Below are positions 23,301-33,392 of a stretch of 37,043 bases of DNA, one piece after another. Every line of letters begins with the position of its first letter. Position 1 is the first letter of the stretch. A program made the translations under genes and the position numbers. The notes under the pieces were generated by a model. That model did no database searches and was not told the DNA's origin. It was given only the letters and a program-made list of their open reading frames with translations. Origin of the DNA: Leucobacter sp. UBA1945 (lineage in GTDB: Bacteria; Actinomycetota; Actinomycetes; Actinomycetales; Microbacteriaceae); the NCBI GenBank assembly GCA_002336855.1, contig DDEV01000081.1:1-37043 (forward strand), read 5' to 3'.

Positions 23301-24854
23301 TTACTGTGAGTCGACGACGTCGAGCATTTCGGTGCCGTATGCCCCGGGCTCGGTGCCGTGACCGATTTGGCGATAGATGCTCGGCTTCGTCTTGCGCAGC
23401 ACGAGTGCCCACACGATGCCTGCCGCCAGGGCCGCGATGATGAGCCCCGGCAGAATGAAGGTGGTCGCGTCGGGCTCTGTCTGGCCGAGCATGAGCTGGA
23501 AGTTGCCGAGAATCATCACGAACATGGCGACGAGCAGCACGCCCGAGATGGCGGGGGCGATAACTCGAACCCAGACGTTCAGCCCGTGCGAGTTGCGCCT
23601 GAAGTAGCCGATCACGGCGAACGCTGTGAGTCCCATCAGCAGCACGAGGCCCGCGGCGCCGGTGTTGGTGAGCCAGGTGAACATGGTGAGCACGGGGAAC
23701 AGGAACGCCATGTCGCCGAACATCGCCTCGGCGCCGCCGAGTGCGTCGCCCGCGATCGCGAAGCCGGCGACCACGATCACGGCGAGCACCGACTGTGCGA
23801 CCGAGCCGACCCAGGGTGCGCCGCTCGCGCTCGTGCGCGCAAAGCTCGCGGGCATGACGCCTTCGCGGCCCAGCGAGTAGAGGTAGCGGGCGACGGCGTT
23901 GTGAAATGCCTGCAGCGCTGCGAAGAGGCTGGTGATGAAGAGCACGGTCATGATGTCGGCGATAATCACGCTGCTGTGCTCGGTCATGAACACGAACATG
24001 AGATCGGGGCCGAACTCGCTCGACTGCTCGACGATCTGCGACGGGCCGATGCCGACCGAGAACGCCCATGCGCTGAACGCGTAGAACGCGCCGATGATTG
24101 CGACGGCCGCGTAGGTCGCGCGGGGCACGGTGCGCTTCGGGTCTTTCGCCTCTTCGCCGTAGATTGCGCCCGACTCGAAGCCCATGAATGCGGCGACTCC
24201 GAACACGAGGATCAGGCCGAGCGCCGGCCCGAAGAGCGCGCTGGGCGCGAGTGCCGCGGTCGACACGCCCTCGGGGGCGACCGTGAGCGAGACGATGTCG
24301 AAGACGATCACGGCGACGAACTCGAGCGCGACGAGCACGCCGAGCACCTTGGCAGAGAGGTCGACGCGGTTGACGCCGAGCACCCCGACGACCACGGCGC
24401 ACAGCAGCACCCACACCCACCAGGGTGACGAGAAGCCGAGCTTCGCCTCGAGAAAGATCGAGAGCTGAAAGCCGAAGAGCCCGTAGATGCCGATCTGCAT
24501 CGCGTTGTACGAGACGAGTGCGACGAGCGAGCCGCCGACGCCAGCGACGCGGCCGAGGCCCTGCGAGACGTAGGCGTAGAACGCCCCGGCGTTCGTCACG
24601 TAGCGGCCCATGGCAGTGTAGCCGACGGCGAAGAGCGTGAGAATCACCGCGATGAGCACGAAGCCGAGGGGCACGCCGAGCGAGCCCGTGACGGCGAACG
24701 AGGTGGTGACGCCGCCTGCGACCACGGTGAGCGGCGCCGAGGCCGCGATGATCATGAGCGTGATCGAGGGAACCCCGAGCACGCGTCGGCTGAGGCCCGG
24801 GTCGTGGGCGGGCGCGCTCGCTTGCGCGGCCTTCTGGCTGGTGTCTTGACTCAT
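23301..24854 (-). CDS. APC-family amino acid/amine permease
   Basis: A 517-residue APC permease, ATG at 24854. LGVPSITLMIIAASAPLTVV opens TM1; NAGAFYAYVSQGLGRVAG, GFESGAIYGEEAKDPKRTVP (TM6 and its loop) and YLYSLGREGVMP are the same signatures as in the permease at 12210-13751, so the two are paralogues. It heads the operon TetR-OCD-sarcosine-oxidase-like gene and stands between hpaHI and the hpaG operon. Uptake of an aromatic amine, aromatic amino acid or N-methylated derivative is the best contextual guess. The 5' region (24855-24983) is AT-rich and carries a small TCCATTTGGA palindrome at 24942-24951. Confidence 0.85.
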   Translation of the reverse strand: MSQDTSQKAAQASAPAHDPGLSRRVLGVPSITLMIIAASAPLTVVAGGVTTSFAVTGSLGVPLGFVLIAVILTLFAVGYTAMGRYVTNAGAFYAYVSQGLGRVAGVGGSLVALVSYNAMQIGIYGLFGFQLSIFLEAKLGFSSPWWVWVLLCAVVVGVLGVNRVDLSAKVLGVLVALEFVAVIVFDIVSLTVAPEGVSTAALAPSALFGPALGLILVFGVAAFMGFESGAIYGEEAKDPKRTVPRATYAAVAIIGAFYAFSAWAFSVGIGPSQIVEQSSEFGPDLMFVFMTEHSSVIIADIMTVLFITSLFAALQAFHNAVARYLYSLGREGVMPASFARTSASGAPWVGSVAQSVLAVIVVAGFAIAGDALGGAEAMFGDMAFLFPVLTMFTWLTNTGAAGLVLLMGLTAFAVIGYFRRNSHGLNVWVRVIAPAISGVLLVAMFVMILGNFQLMLGQTEPDATTFILPGLIIAALAAGIVWALVLRKTKPSIYRQIGHGTEPGAYGTEMLDVVDSQ

Positions 24855-24983
24855 CGTTGATCTCGTTTCTCGGGGCGGCAGCGCTGCCTGGTGCGCCGGG
24901 TGGCGTGAAACCCCTGCTCTGGAGAGTGTAAACGAAGACTATCCATTTGGAAAGTTTGAGAAAAAACTGGGGCCCGCATAACG

Positions 24984-25040
24984 CAATAGCGCACGAATTG
25001 CGCTCCGAATGGTTCGGAGGGCGCAATTCGTGCGCTATTG
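24984..25040. terminator. Very long hairpin, terminator of the hpaHI operon
   Basis: CAATAGCGCACGAATTGCGC (24984-25003) is perfectly repeated in inverse at 25021-25040, and TCCGAA/TTCGGA (25004-25009, 25013-25018) extends the stem with a 2-nt bulge. It starts 37 bp past the hpaI stop. On the minus strand a run of six T follows about 15 nt later. It insulates hpaI from the permease promoter. Confidence 0.82.
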
Positions 25041-25076
25041 AAGGTGTGGGGTGGGTGCTGCGGTGGTCGTGAGTTA

Positions 25077-25910
25077 TTAGTACGAGGATCGCGGGGCGGC
25101 CTGTGCCGCGTCGCCCGCACCGGCCCCGGCGAGGGCTGCGAAGTGCTCGACGAGCGCCTCGGTCTGCCTGGCGAGAATCGCCACATCTGCGCCGACCGCG
25201 ACGAACGCTGCGCCGGCGTCGATGTAGCGCTCGGCATCTGCTGCCACGAACGCGTTCACCCCGACGGGCTTGCCCGCCGCCTTGCCCGCCTCGATCGCGC
25301 GCAGCACGCCGGCGACGACCTCGGGGTGATTCTGCTGGCCGAGGTGGCCCATCGACGCGGCGAGGTCGGCCGGGCCGACGAAGAGCGCATCGACCCCATC
25401 GACCGCGGCGATCGCGTCGACGTTCTCGACGGCGGTCGCCGACTCGATCTGCACCGTGAGGCTGATCGTCTTTTCTGCGCGCCCGAGGTAGCCTTCGACG
25501 CGGTTCCACCGCGACGACCTGGCGAGCGAAGAACCGACGCCGCGCACGCCGTTCTGCGGGTAACGCACCGCGCGCACGATCTCGGTGGCCTGCTCGGCGG
25601 TGTCGACCATCGGAATTAGCAGATTCTGCGCGCCGAGGTCGAGCACCTGCTTGATAATCACGGTGTCGCCAAACGGTGGCCGCACCACGGGCGCGACGGG
25701 GTAGGCGGCGACCGCGTGCAGCTGCGCGAGCAGCGACTCGAGGCCGTTGGGGGAGTGCTCGGCGTCAATCAGCACCCAGTCGCAGCCGCTGCCGGCGACT
25801 ATCTCGGCGGTGATTGCGCTGCCCGCACAGGCCCAGAGCCCGATGAGCGGGCGATCCTCGCCTGAAATGCGATCGGCGAGCGTGGGCGGAAGTTCTAGAT
25901 GAATCGGCAC
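25077..25910 (-). CDS. hpaI: 4-hydroxy-2-oxoheptane-1,7-dioate aldolase
   Basis: A 277-residue class II pyruvate aldolase of the HpaI/HpcH family. Against E. coli HpaI the catalytic and metal residues are all offset by 7: H52 in LIDAEHSPN (H45), R77 in VVRPP (R70), E156 in VQIESATAVENVD (E149) and D182 in VGPADLAASMG (D175). It splits 4-hydroxy-2-oxoheptane-1,7-dioate into pyruvate and succinic semialdehyde, the last pathway step. I chose GTG 25910, which overlaps the hpaH stop by 16 bp; frames further upstream run inside hpaH. A 15-residue Ala/Gly/Ser-rich tail exceeds the E. coli length. Translational coupling to hpaH is likely. Confidence 0.92.
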   Translation of the reverse strand: MPIHLELPPTLADRISGEDRPLIGLWACAGSAITAEIVAGSGCDWVLIDAEHSPNGLESLLAQLHAVAAYPVAPVVRPPFGDTVIIKQVLDLGAQNLLIPMVDTAEQATEIVRAVRYPQNGVRGVGSSLARSSRWNRVEGYLGRAEKTISLTVQIESATAVENVDAIAAVDGVDALFVGPADLAASMGHLGQQNHPEVVAGVLRAIEAGKAAGKPVGVNAFVAADAERYIDAGAAFVAVGADVAILARQTEALVEHFAALAGAGAGDAAQAAPRSSY

Positions 25911-26680
25911 GTGACTGACCCCAATCCGCTGTATTCGGCGTGCACGGTGTCGCCGCGCTCGACCCACATGGGCTTCGTGAATGAACCGGCCAGAATGATC
26001 TCGCCCGCCTCGAGCGACTGGCCGTGCTGGGCGAGCTTGTTCGCGAGCCATGCCACGCCCATCGCAGGGTGGCCGAGGATGGCGCCGGCGACGCCCGAGT
26101 CTTCGATGGTCTCGTTGCGGTACAGCAGCGAAGAGACCCAGCGCAGGTCGAGCTCGTCGACCTTGACGGGACGGCCGCCGACGACCATCGCGCCCATCGC
26201 CGCGTTGTCGCTGATCGTGTCGACGATCGTGCGGCCCTCGAGTTCGAGGTGCGAGTTCAGCACCTCGAGCGCGGGCACCACGTAGGCGGTCGCGTCGAGC
26301 ACGTCGAAGATCGTCGTGTTCGGGCCAGAGAGGGGCTTCGCGAGCACGAATGCGAGCTCGACCTCGATGCGCACGTTCGAGAAACGATCGAACTCGAGCA
26401 CCGAACCCGACTCGAACACCATGTCGTCGTGAATCACGCCGTAGTCGGGCTCGGTGATGCCGGTGGCAACCTGCATCACCTTCGAGGTGAGGCCGATCTT
26501 GTGGCCGACGAGGCGCGCGCCCTGGGCGATGCGCTGATCGCTCCAGATTTTCTGAATCGCGTATGAGTCTTCGATCGCCATCTCGGGGTATCTCGCGGTG
26601 AGGCGCGGCAAGATGGTGCGGTCGCGATCAGCCTGCACGAGTTCTGCGGCGATGGCCTCACGGGTTGTCTGGTCGAGCAC
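25895..26680 (-). CDS. hpaH: 2-oxohept-3-ene-1,7-dioate hydratase
   Basis: A 261-residue hydratase of the FAH-related HpaH/MhpD family. The metal ligands E106 and E108 (NVRIEVELAFVL) and E139 (PALEVLNSH) and the catalytic lysine K61 (GHKIGLTS) sit where they do in the E. coli HpcG structure. GPNTTIFDVLDATAYVVPAL and LAGSFTKPMWVERGDTV are typical. It adds water to 2-oxohept-3-ene-1,7-dioate to give the aldolase substrate. It starts at GTG 26680 with GGAGG 6 nt upstream. It is the first gene of the hpaH-hpaI operon, and the perfect palindrome 26739-26750 lies 58 bp before its start. Confidence 0.92.
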   Translation of the reverse strand: MLDQTTREAIAAELVQADRDRTILPRLTARYPEMAIEDSYAIQKIWSDQRIAQGARLVGHKIGLTSKVMQVATGITEPDYGVIHDDMVFESGSVLEFDRFSNVRIEVELAFVLAKPLSGPNTTIFDVLDATAYVVPALEVLNSHLELEGRTIVDTISDNAAMGAMVVGGRPVKVDELDLRWVSSLLYRNETIEDSGVAGAILGHPAMGVAWLANKLAQHGQSLEAGEIILAGSFTKPMWVERGDTVHAEYSGLGSVTCRFI

Positions 26681-26738
26681 TTGGCCTCCGTTGCGTCGAG
26701 TGAAGTGGCCCGATCGCGAGGATCGCGGCCCGACTCAG

Positions 26739-26750
26739 ATCGTATACGAT
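26739..26750. promoter_or_regulatory. Candidate hpa operator upstream of hpaH (ATCGTATACGAT)
   Basis: A perfect 12-bp palindrome with a GTATAC centre, the usual form of FCD-type GntR operators. A 10-of-12 match lies before hpaG at 20066-20077. The pair would let the GntR encoded at 17815-18498 control both separated hpa operons. Confidence 0.55.
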
Positions 26751-27215
26751 TGGGGACTCGCGCGTCTAGCCGTTGCGCCTCGGGACATTGTGCACGCTCG
26801 AGAAGCACGGGAACCTGGGGCAGGATGTAGGTCACCAACACACCAGAGGCCTTCATGTCACACCCACTCACTCAGCTATCACCGATGAATGGCGCCGTCG
26901 CCTCGCTTCCTGACCGTTCACGAGGATCGGTCGATCCGCCGCTCACCTGAACGATGTCAGGTCCCGACCGCGTCGGCTCATTAATGAGCAGCCCAATATC
27001 GCTCAGGGCAACCGCCGACTGCTCCCGTTCCTGCGCGTTCGCCGCTGCTCTGGCAATAGGCGCGAAGCATCACTAAACTCACCACCGACCCCATACGAGA
27101 TCGGTGGGCACACTTCATCAGATCGTGTTCACAGCCTCGTGGGGAACTACAACTGGTAAGCCCCTCTTCGCCACAGACCGGTAACAGAGAATTTGCATTG
27201 TCAAGGTAGACTAAT
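26751..27215. other. Gene-free spacer upstream of the helicase
   Basis: I see no convincing gene in this 465-bp stretch: open frames are short and lack codon bias. It is less GC-rich than its surroundings. It holds two inverted repeats, GCTCATTAATGAGC (26976-26989, perfect) and CCACCGA/TCGGTGG (27082-27088, 27101-27107). It probably contains the helicase promoter and may give a long 5' leader, which is common for cold-induced DEAD-box genes, but no promoter can be set with confidence. Confidence 0.5.
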
Positions 27216-29597
<2,382 letters not shown>

Positions 29598-29639
29598 CCT
29601 CGGGTTTCACGCGTCGGCGCGTTCCTGAGCCAGCAACGT

Positions 29640-29677
29640 AAAAGGATCCCCCAGCCGCGAGGCCGGGGGATCCTTTT
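29640..29677. terminator. Bidirectional terminator between helicase and aldehyde dehydrogenase
   Basis: AAAAGGATCCCCC (29640-29652) pairs with GGGGGATCCTTTT (29665-29677) through a short GCC/GGC inner stem. Flanking A and T tracts make it an intrinsic terminator in both directions. Confidence 0.92.
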
Positions 29678-29688
29678 CGCTTACGAAA

Positions 29689-31092
29689 CTAGCCCTGGAT
29701 CACCTGAGGCTGCGCCACTGCCTTGAGGCCGGCGACGCCGAACTCCTGGCCGTAGCCCGACTGCTTCGCGCCACCGAACGGCACGAAGGGGTTGATGGTG
29801 CCGTGCGAGTTGATCCACACGGTGCCGGCCTCGATGCGAGCCGCGACGCTGCGCGCGCGGTCCCGGTCAGACGACCACACCGAGCCGCCGAGACCGACCT
29901 CGACCTCGTTGGCGAGGCGGATCGCCTCGTCGAGGTCGGTGTAGCGGATGATCGGCAGCGCGGGGCCGAACTGCTCCTCTTGCACCAGCTCGTTCTGCGG
30001 GTCGATGTCGGCGATGAGGGTGGTGGGGTAGAAGTAGCCCGGAGCCTCGCGGTCGGGATTGCCGCCCATGACGACACGAGCGCCCGATGCCTTGGCCGAC
30101 TCGACGAGACGATCGACCACGTTGAACTGCATCTCGTTCTGCAACGGGCCGAGCACGTTCTGCTCTTCGAGGCCGACGCCCATGGGCATCTGCGCTGCGA
30201 ACGCCGAGAGCTCGTTCACCACGTCGTCGTAGATCGAATCGGGCACGTAGAGGCGCTTCAGCGCCGCGCAGGTCTGGCCGGTATTGATGAAGGCGCCCCA
30301 GAACAGGCCCTCGGCGATCGCCTTCGGGTCGACGTCGTCGAGCACGATGCCCGCGTCGTTTCCGCCCAGCTCGAGGGTCAGGCGCTTCACGTTGCCCGAG
30401 CTCGCCTCGATGATCTTCTTGCCGGTGCGGGTCGAACCGGTGAACATGATCTTCGCGATCTTCTCGCTCTGCACCAGGTGGCTGCCAAGGTCACCCGCGC
30501 CCGAGATGGTTTCGAGCACGCCGGCGGGCAGCACCGAGTTGATCACGTGGTTCAGTGCGAGTCCCGAGAGCGTCGTGTACTCAGAGGGCTTTTGCACGAC
30601 GGTGTTGCCCATGCGCAGCGAGGGGATGATCTGCCAGATGGCGATCATCATCGGCCAGTTCCACGGGGTGATGGCGCCGACCACGCCGAGCGGGCGATAG
30701 TGCATCTCTGCGTAGGTCTCGCCGTCGTCGACGACGACCTCGACGGGCAGCGGGGTGCCTGCGGGCACGCGGGTCCATGCCACGCAGCCGCCGACCTCGA
30801 AGCGCGCGTTCGGGCCGTTGAGCGGCTTGCCCTGCTCGCGCGAGAGAATCTCGGCGAGCGCCTCAGCATTTGCCTCGATCGCGTCGGCGATCTTGTTCAG
30901 GTAGTCGACGCGCTCTTCGTCGCTGAGTGCGGCCCACGCGGGCTGCGCGGCCTCGGCGCGATCGATCGCCGCGTCGACGTCGGCGATGCTCTGCACGGGC
31001 ACGCGGCCGATGAGCTCGCCGGTCGCGGGGTTGTGCACCTCACGGCCGTCGGCGACGGTGATCGCCTCGAGCAGGCTTTCGTATGTATGCAT
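29689..31092 (-). CDS. Aldehyde dehydrogenase, probably arylacetaldehyde dehydrogenase
   Basis: A 467-residue NAD(P)-dependent aldehyde dehydrogenase, somewhat short for the family. Landmarks: ITPWNWPMMIAIWQIIPSLR with the oxyanion Asn (N145), VQKPSEYTTLSG, FTGSTRTGKK, E241 in LELGGNDAGIVL, C275 in NTGQTCAALKR, EEQFGPALPI and NPFVPFGGAKQSGYGQEFG. Start ATG 31092 has AAGGAG 8 nt upstream. It lies 55 bp behind the copper amine oxidase gene, so it most likely oxidises the aldehyde released by that enzyme, for example 4-hydroxy- or 3,4-dihydroxyphenylacetaldehyde, to the arylacetic acid (FeaB role). The substrate is from context; the sequence alone would also fit betaine- or succinic-semialdehyde-type enzymes. 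Confidence 0.87.
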   Translation of the reverse strand: MHTYESLLEAITVADGREVHNPATGELIGRVPVQSIADVDAAIDRAEAAQPAWAALSDEERVDYLNKIADAIEANAEALAEILSREQGKPLNGPNARFEVGGCVAWTRVPAGTPLPVEVVVDDGETYAEMHYRPLGVVGAITPWNWPMMIAIWQIIPSLRMGNTVVQKPSEYTTLSGLALNHVINSVLPAGVLETISGAGDLGSHLVQSEKIAKIMFTGSTRTGKKIIEASSGNVKRLTLELGGNDAGIVLDDVDPKAIAEGLFWGAFINTGQTCAALKRLYVPDSIYDDVVNELSAFAAQMPMGVGLEEQNVLGPLQNEMQFNVVDRLVESAKASGARVVMGGNPDREAPGYFYPTTLIADIDPQNELVQEEQFGPALPIIRYTDLDEAIRLANEVEVGLGGSVWSSDRDRARSVAARIEAGTVWINSHGTINPFVPFGGAKQSGYGQEFGVAGLKAVAQPQVIQG

Positions 31093-31147
31093 GTGGTGTT
31101 CTCCTTTGAAATGGATGGTGTTGAACGTTGAAGGTTGGCTAGGTCGT

Positions 31148-33205
31148 CTACTTGCCGCAGCCGCAGTTCTCGCTGCCGCACTTGCAGCCGTCGCTGCAGC
31201 AGCCGCAGCCGCCGTCCGAGCAGCAGCCCGCCTCGCTCATGGCACAGGCCGAGCGAGCGTCTTGCGGCAGGTTCATGGTCGGGTTCTTGTCGAGAAAGCC
31301 GTGCGGCTTGAACCAGAAGCCCGAGTAGTCGACTGGCATGACGGGCCAGTCCTCGGTGCGCGGAAAGTGAGTCGGGCCGAACTGGTGCCACAGCACGAGG
31401 TCTTCGCCGTCGAGACTGCGGTTCTTCTTCGTCCAGGTCGGCAAGCCTTGCCAGCCAGAGCTCTGGCTCGGAAAGATTCCTGCCGGGAAGATCTCGTTCT
31501 CGGCATACTGCGTGCCCCAGAGGTGTTTGGTGGCGAAGTTGGCGCGCGCGTAGACCGAGGAGTCTGGCTGTGCGAGCAGCATCGACTTGCCCTCTGGAAT
31601 GAGCCAGTACGCGGTCGGCTTGCCTGTGTGGTTCTTGCGGTGCGCGCTGCGCACCTCCCAGACGCGGCTTGCGAGACCGTTTGCCAACCGCTGCGCATCG
31701 AGTTCGCGTTTCAGTTGCGTGTTCGACCAGGTGAAGGCGTTGCCGCGGGGGTTCAGAGGGCCGCGCGGGATCGGTACGGCCTCGATCTCGTGCAGGGTGT
31801 TGTCTTCGCCGTCGATCGCCACGTCGAGGCGCGCCGAGAAGATGTGCTGGTGCACAGGGGCGAGCAGGCCGGGCGCCATCTCTGTGTTGTGCGCATTCGC
31901 GGCACCGGGGATGCCCGAGCCCGCGAACACGACGCCGGTGGCCTTCGCCTCGACCTGGATCGAGCCGTCGAGGTAGAAGTACCAGAAGAAGCCGTAGTCG
32001 TAGTTGCCGACGGTGGCGAAGTAGCTGATCACGAGGCGTCGGCTACGTCGCACGTCGGGGTTGCCGTCGAGGTCGGTGTGCTTCCACTGAATGCCGTAGT
32101 CCTCCTCGTGCATGCAGATGACCTGGTCGAGCTTCACTGGGTTGCCGTGGTCGTCGTTCACGAAGCCGTCGAAGTAGTGAATGACGCCGAGGCAGTCGCA
32201 GCCCAGCGAGAGGGGGTTCGCGTTGCGGCCGAGCAGGTACTCGCCGGCGTCGAAGTAGCTCACCCAGTAGCGGGTCTCGTCGACGTCGCCGTACGGCACG
32301 ACCATCTCGGGCACGCTTGCGCGGGTGAGCACCGGGCGATCCTCGTCGCCGTCGGTCCATGAGATGTTGCTCAGCACGAGCCCCTCGCGCGAGTTGAAGC
32401 CGACGTGCAGCTTCCAGTTCTCCCACTGCACGTTATTGCCATCGACAGAGAAGCTCGGCCCCTCGGGCATCGTGATGTCGATGGGCTTCAAACTGGTGCG
32501 CTCGGGCCCCTGCGCCTCGAGGTCGTAGTTGCCGTGCGCCATCGGGGTCGCCGGTGCGTTCGGGTCGTCGTAGACCTTGAACACCTTTCGCTCGGTCATG
32601 TCGACCTTCACGATGAGCCCCTCGACGGGGTGCGCCCAGGGGCTGTCGCCCTCGTTCGGAATCAGGTACGTCAGCGAGCGCAGGTAGCGCCGGCCCTCGT
32701 CTTCGGGCTCGTCTTCGAAGTAACCGGGAGCGAGCGGCGAACAGAACGCGGTGTCGATGTACTCGCCGTAGCCGCGACGCTCCATCGAGGCGCGCCACTC
32801 GGGGTTCGCCTTGACGAGATCGCCGACCTCGAAGAACTCCTCCATCAGCACCGCGGCCTGACCCCGTTCGGGGGTGTGCGGCAGCACCGTCTGCTTCACG
32901 ACGCCCTGCTTGGTGATCGAGACGATCACCTCGGTGTGGGTGCCGTCTGAGCGGTCGAGCAGCGTCACCGCGGCCTTGCGCTCGAATGCCTTGCCAGGCC
33001 TCCACTTCGCGAGCGCTGCTTTGCTGGGATCGACGGGCAGCAGCATGGCCATGCGCACGTGCTCGGTCATGAGGCCGGCGGCGGTGAGCACGTCGCGAAC
33101 CGTGGCGATCTCGTTCGCGGTGAAGGGATCGAGCGGGTGCTGTGCCGTGGTGGGTGTGCTCACGCGTTTGCCGCGAGTGTGCGTGGTGTCGGGAGTATGC
33201 GTCAT
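31148..33205 (-). CDS. Copper-containing primary amine oxidase with a cysteine-rich tail
   Basis: A 685-residue topaquinone amine oxidase, related to Arthrobacter phenethylamine/histamine oxidases (about 640 residues). Y402 in VGNYDYG is the residue converted to topaquinone, D319 in SYFDAGEYLLG the catalytic base, and H452, H454 (PVHQHIFSARLD) and H613 (PTHFPRTEDWPVMP) the copper ligands. It oxidises primary amines to aldehyde, NH3 and H2O2; tyramine, phenethylamine or dopamine fit the neighbours. No signal peptide is seen, so it is cytoplasmic. After the normal end (about residue 648) there is an extra tail with ten cysteines in residues 653-682 (GCC, CGCC, CKC, CGC), resembling a metallothionein. 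Start ATG 33205 follows AGAGGA. It is first in the operon with the aldehyde dehydrogenase. Confidence 0.93.
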   Translation of the reverse strand: MTHTPDTTHTRGKRVSTPTTAQHPLDPFTANEIATVRDVLTAAGLMTEHVRMAMLLPVDPSKAALAKWRPGKAFERKAAVTLLDRSDGTHTEVIVSITKQGVVKQTVLPHTPERGQAAVLMEEFFEVGDLVKANPEWRASMERRGYGEYIDTAFCSPLAPGYFEDEPEDEGRRYLRSLTYLIPNEGDSPWAHPVEGLIVKVDMTERKVFKVYDDPNAPATPMAHGNYDLEAQGPERTSLKPIDITMPEGPSFSVDGNNVQWENWKLHVGFNSREGLVLSNISWTDGDEDRPVLTRASVPEMVVPYGDVDETRYWVSYFDAGEYLLGRNANPLSLGCDCLGVIHYFDGFVNDDHGNPVKLDQVICMHEEDYGIQWKHTDLDGNPDVRRSRRLVISYFATVGNYDYGFFWYFYLDGSIQVEAKATGVVFAGSGIPGAANAHNTEMAPGLLAPVHQHIFSARLDVAIDGEDNTLHEIEAVPIPRGPLNPRGNAFTWSNTQLKRELDAQRLANGLASRVWEVRSAHRKNHTGKPTAYWLIPEGKSMLLAQPDSSVYARANFATKHLWGTQYAENEIFPAGIFPSQSSGWQGLPTWTKKNRSLDGEDLVLWHQFGPTHFPRTEDWPVMPVDYSGFWFKPHGFLDKNPTMNLPQDARSACAMSEAGCCSDGGCGCCSDGCKCGSENCGCGK

Positions 33206-33392
33206 TGGATCCTCTTACTTTTGCGACTTCAGGCGGTCGATGGCTCAAGTATCGCGCAGCAATGTGGGGGATCACCGAAAGATGAGACGGTCGTGCACGC
33301 GCAGACAAGTGCCTGGCGCTGAGCGACGCAGTTTGCACACGCGACCCGAATGCGCGCAGCTTCGAGCGCGCGCAGCTCGGAACTCTTGCAAC

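Noticed and set aside
22654..25509. A very long minus-strand open frame (about 950 codons) across the TetR, permease and hpaI genes
   Set aside because: It is Arg-rich with no domain signal and overlaps well-identified genes in another frame; a high-GC artefact.
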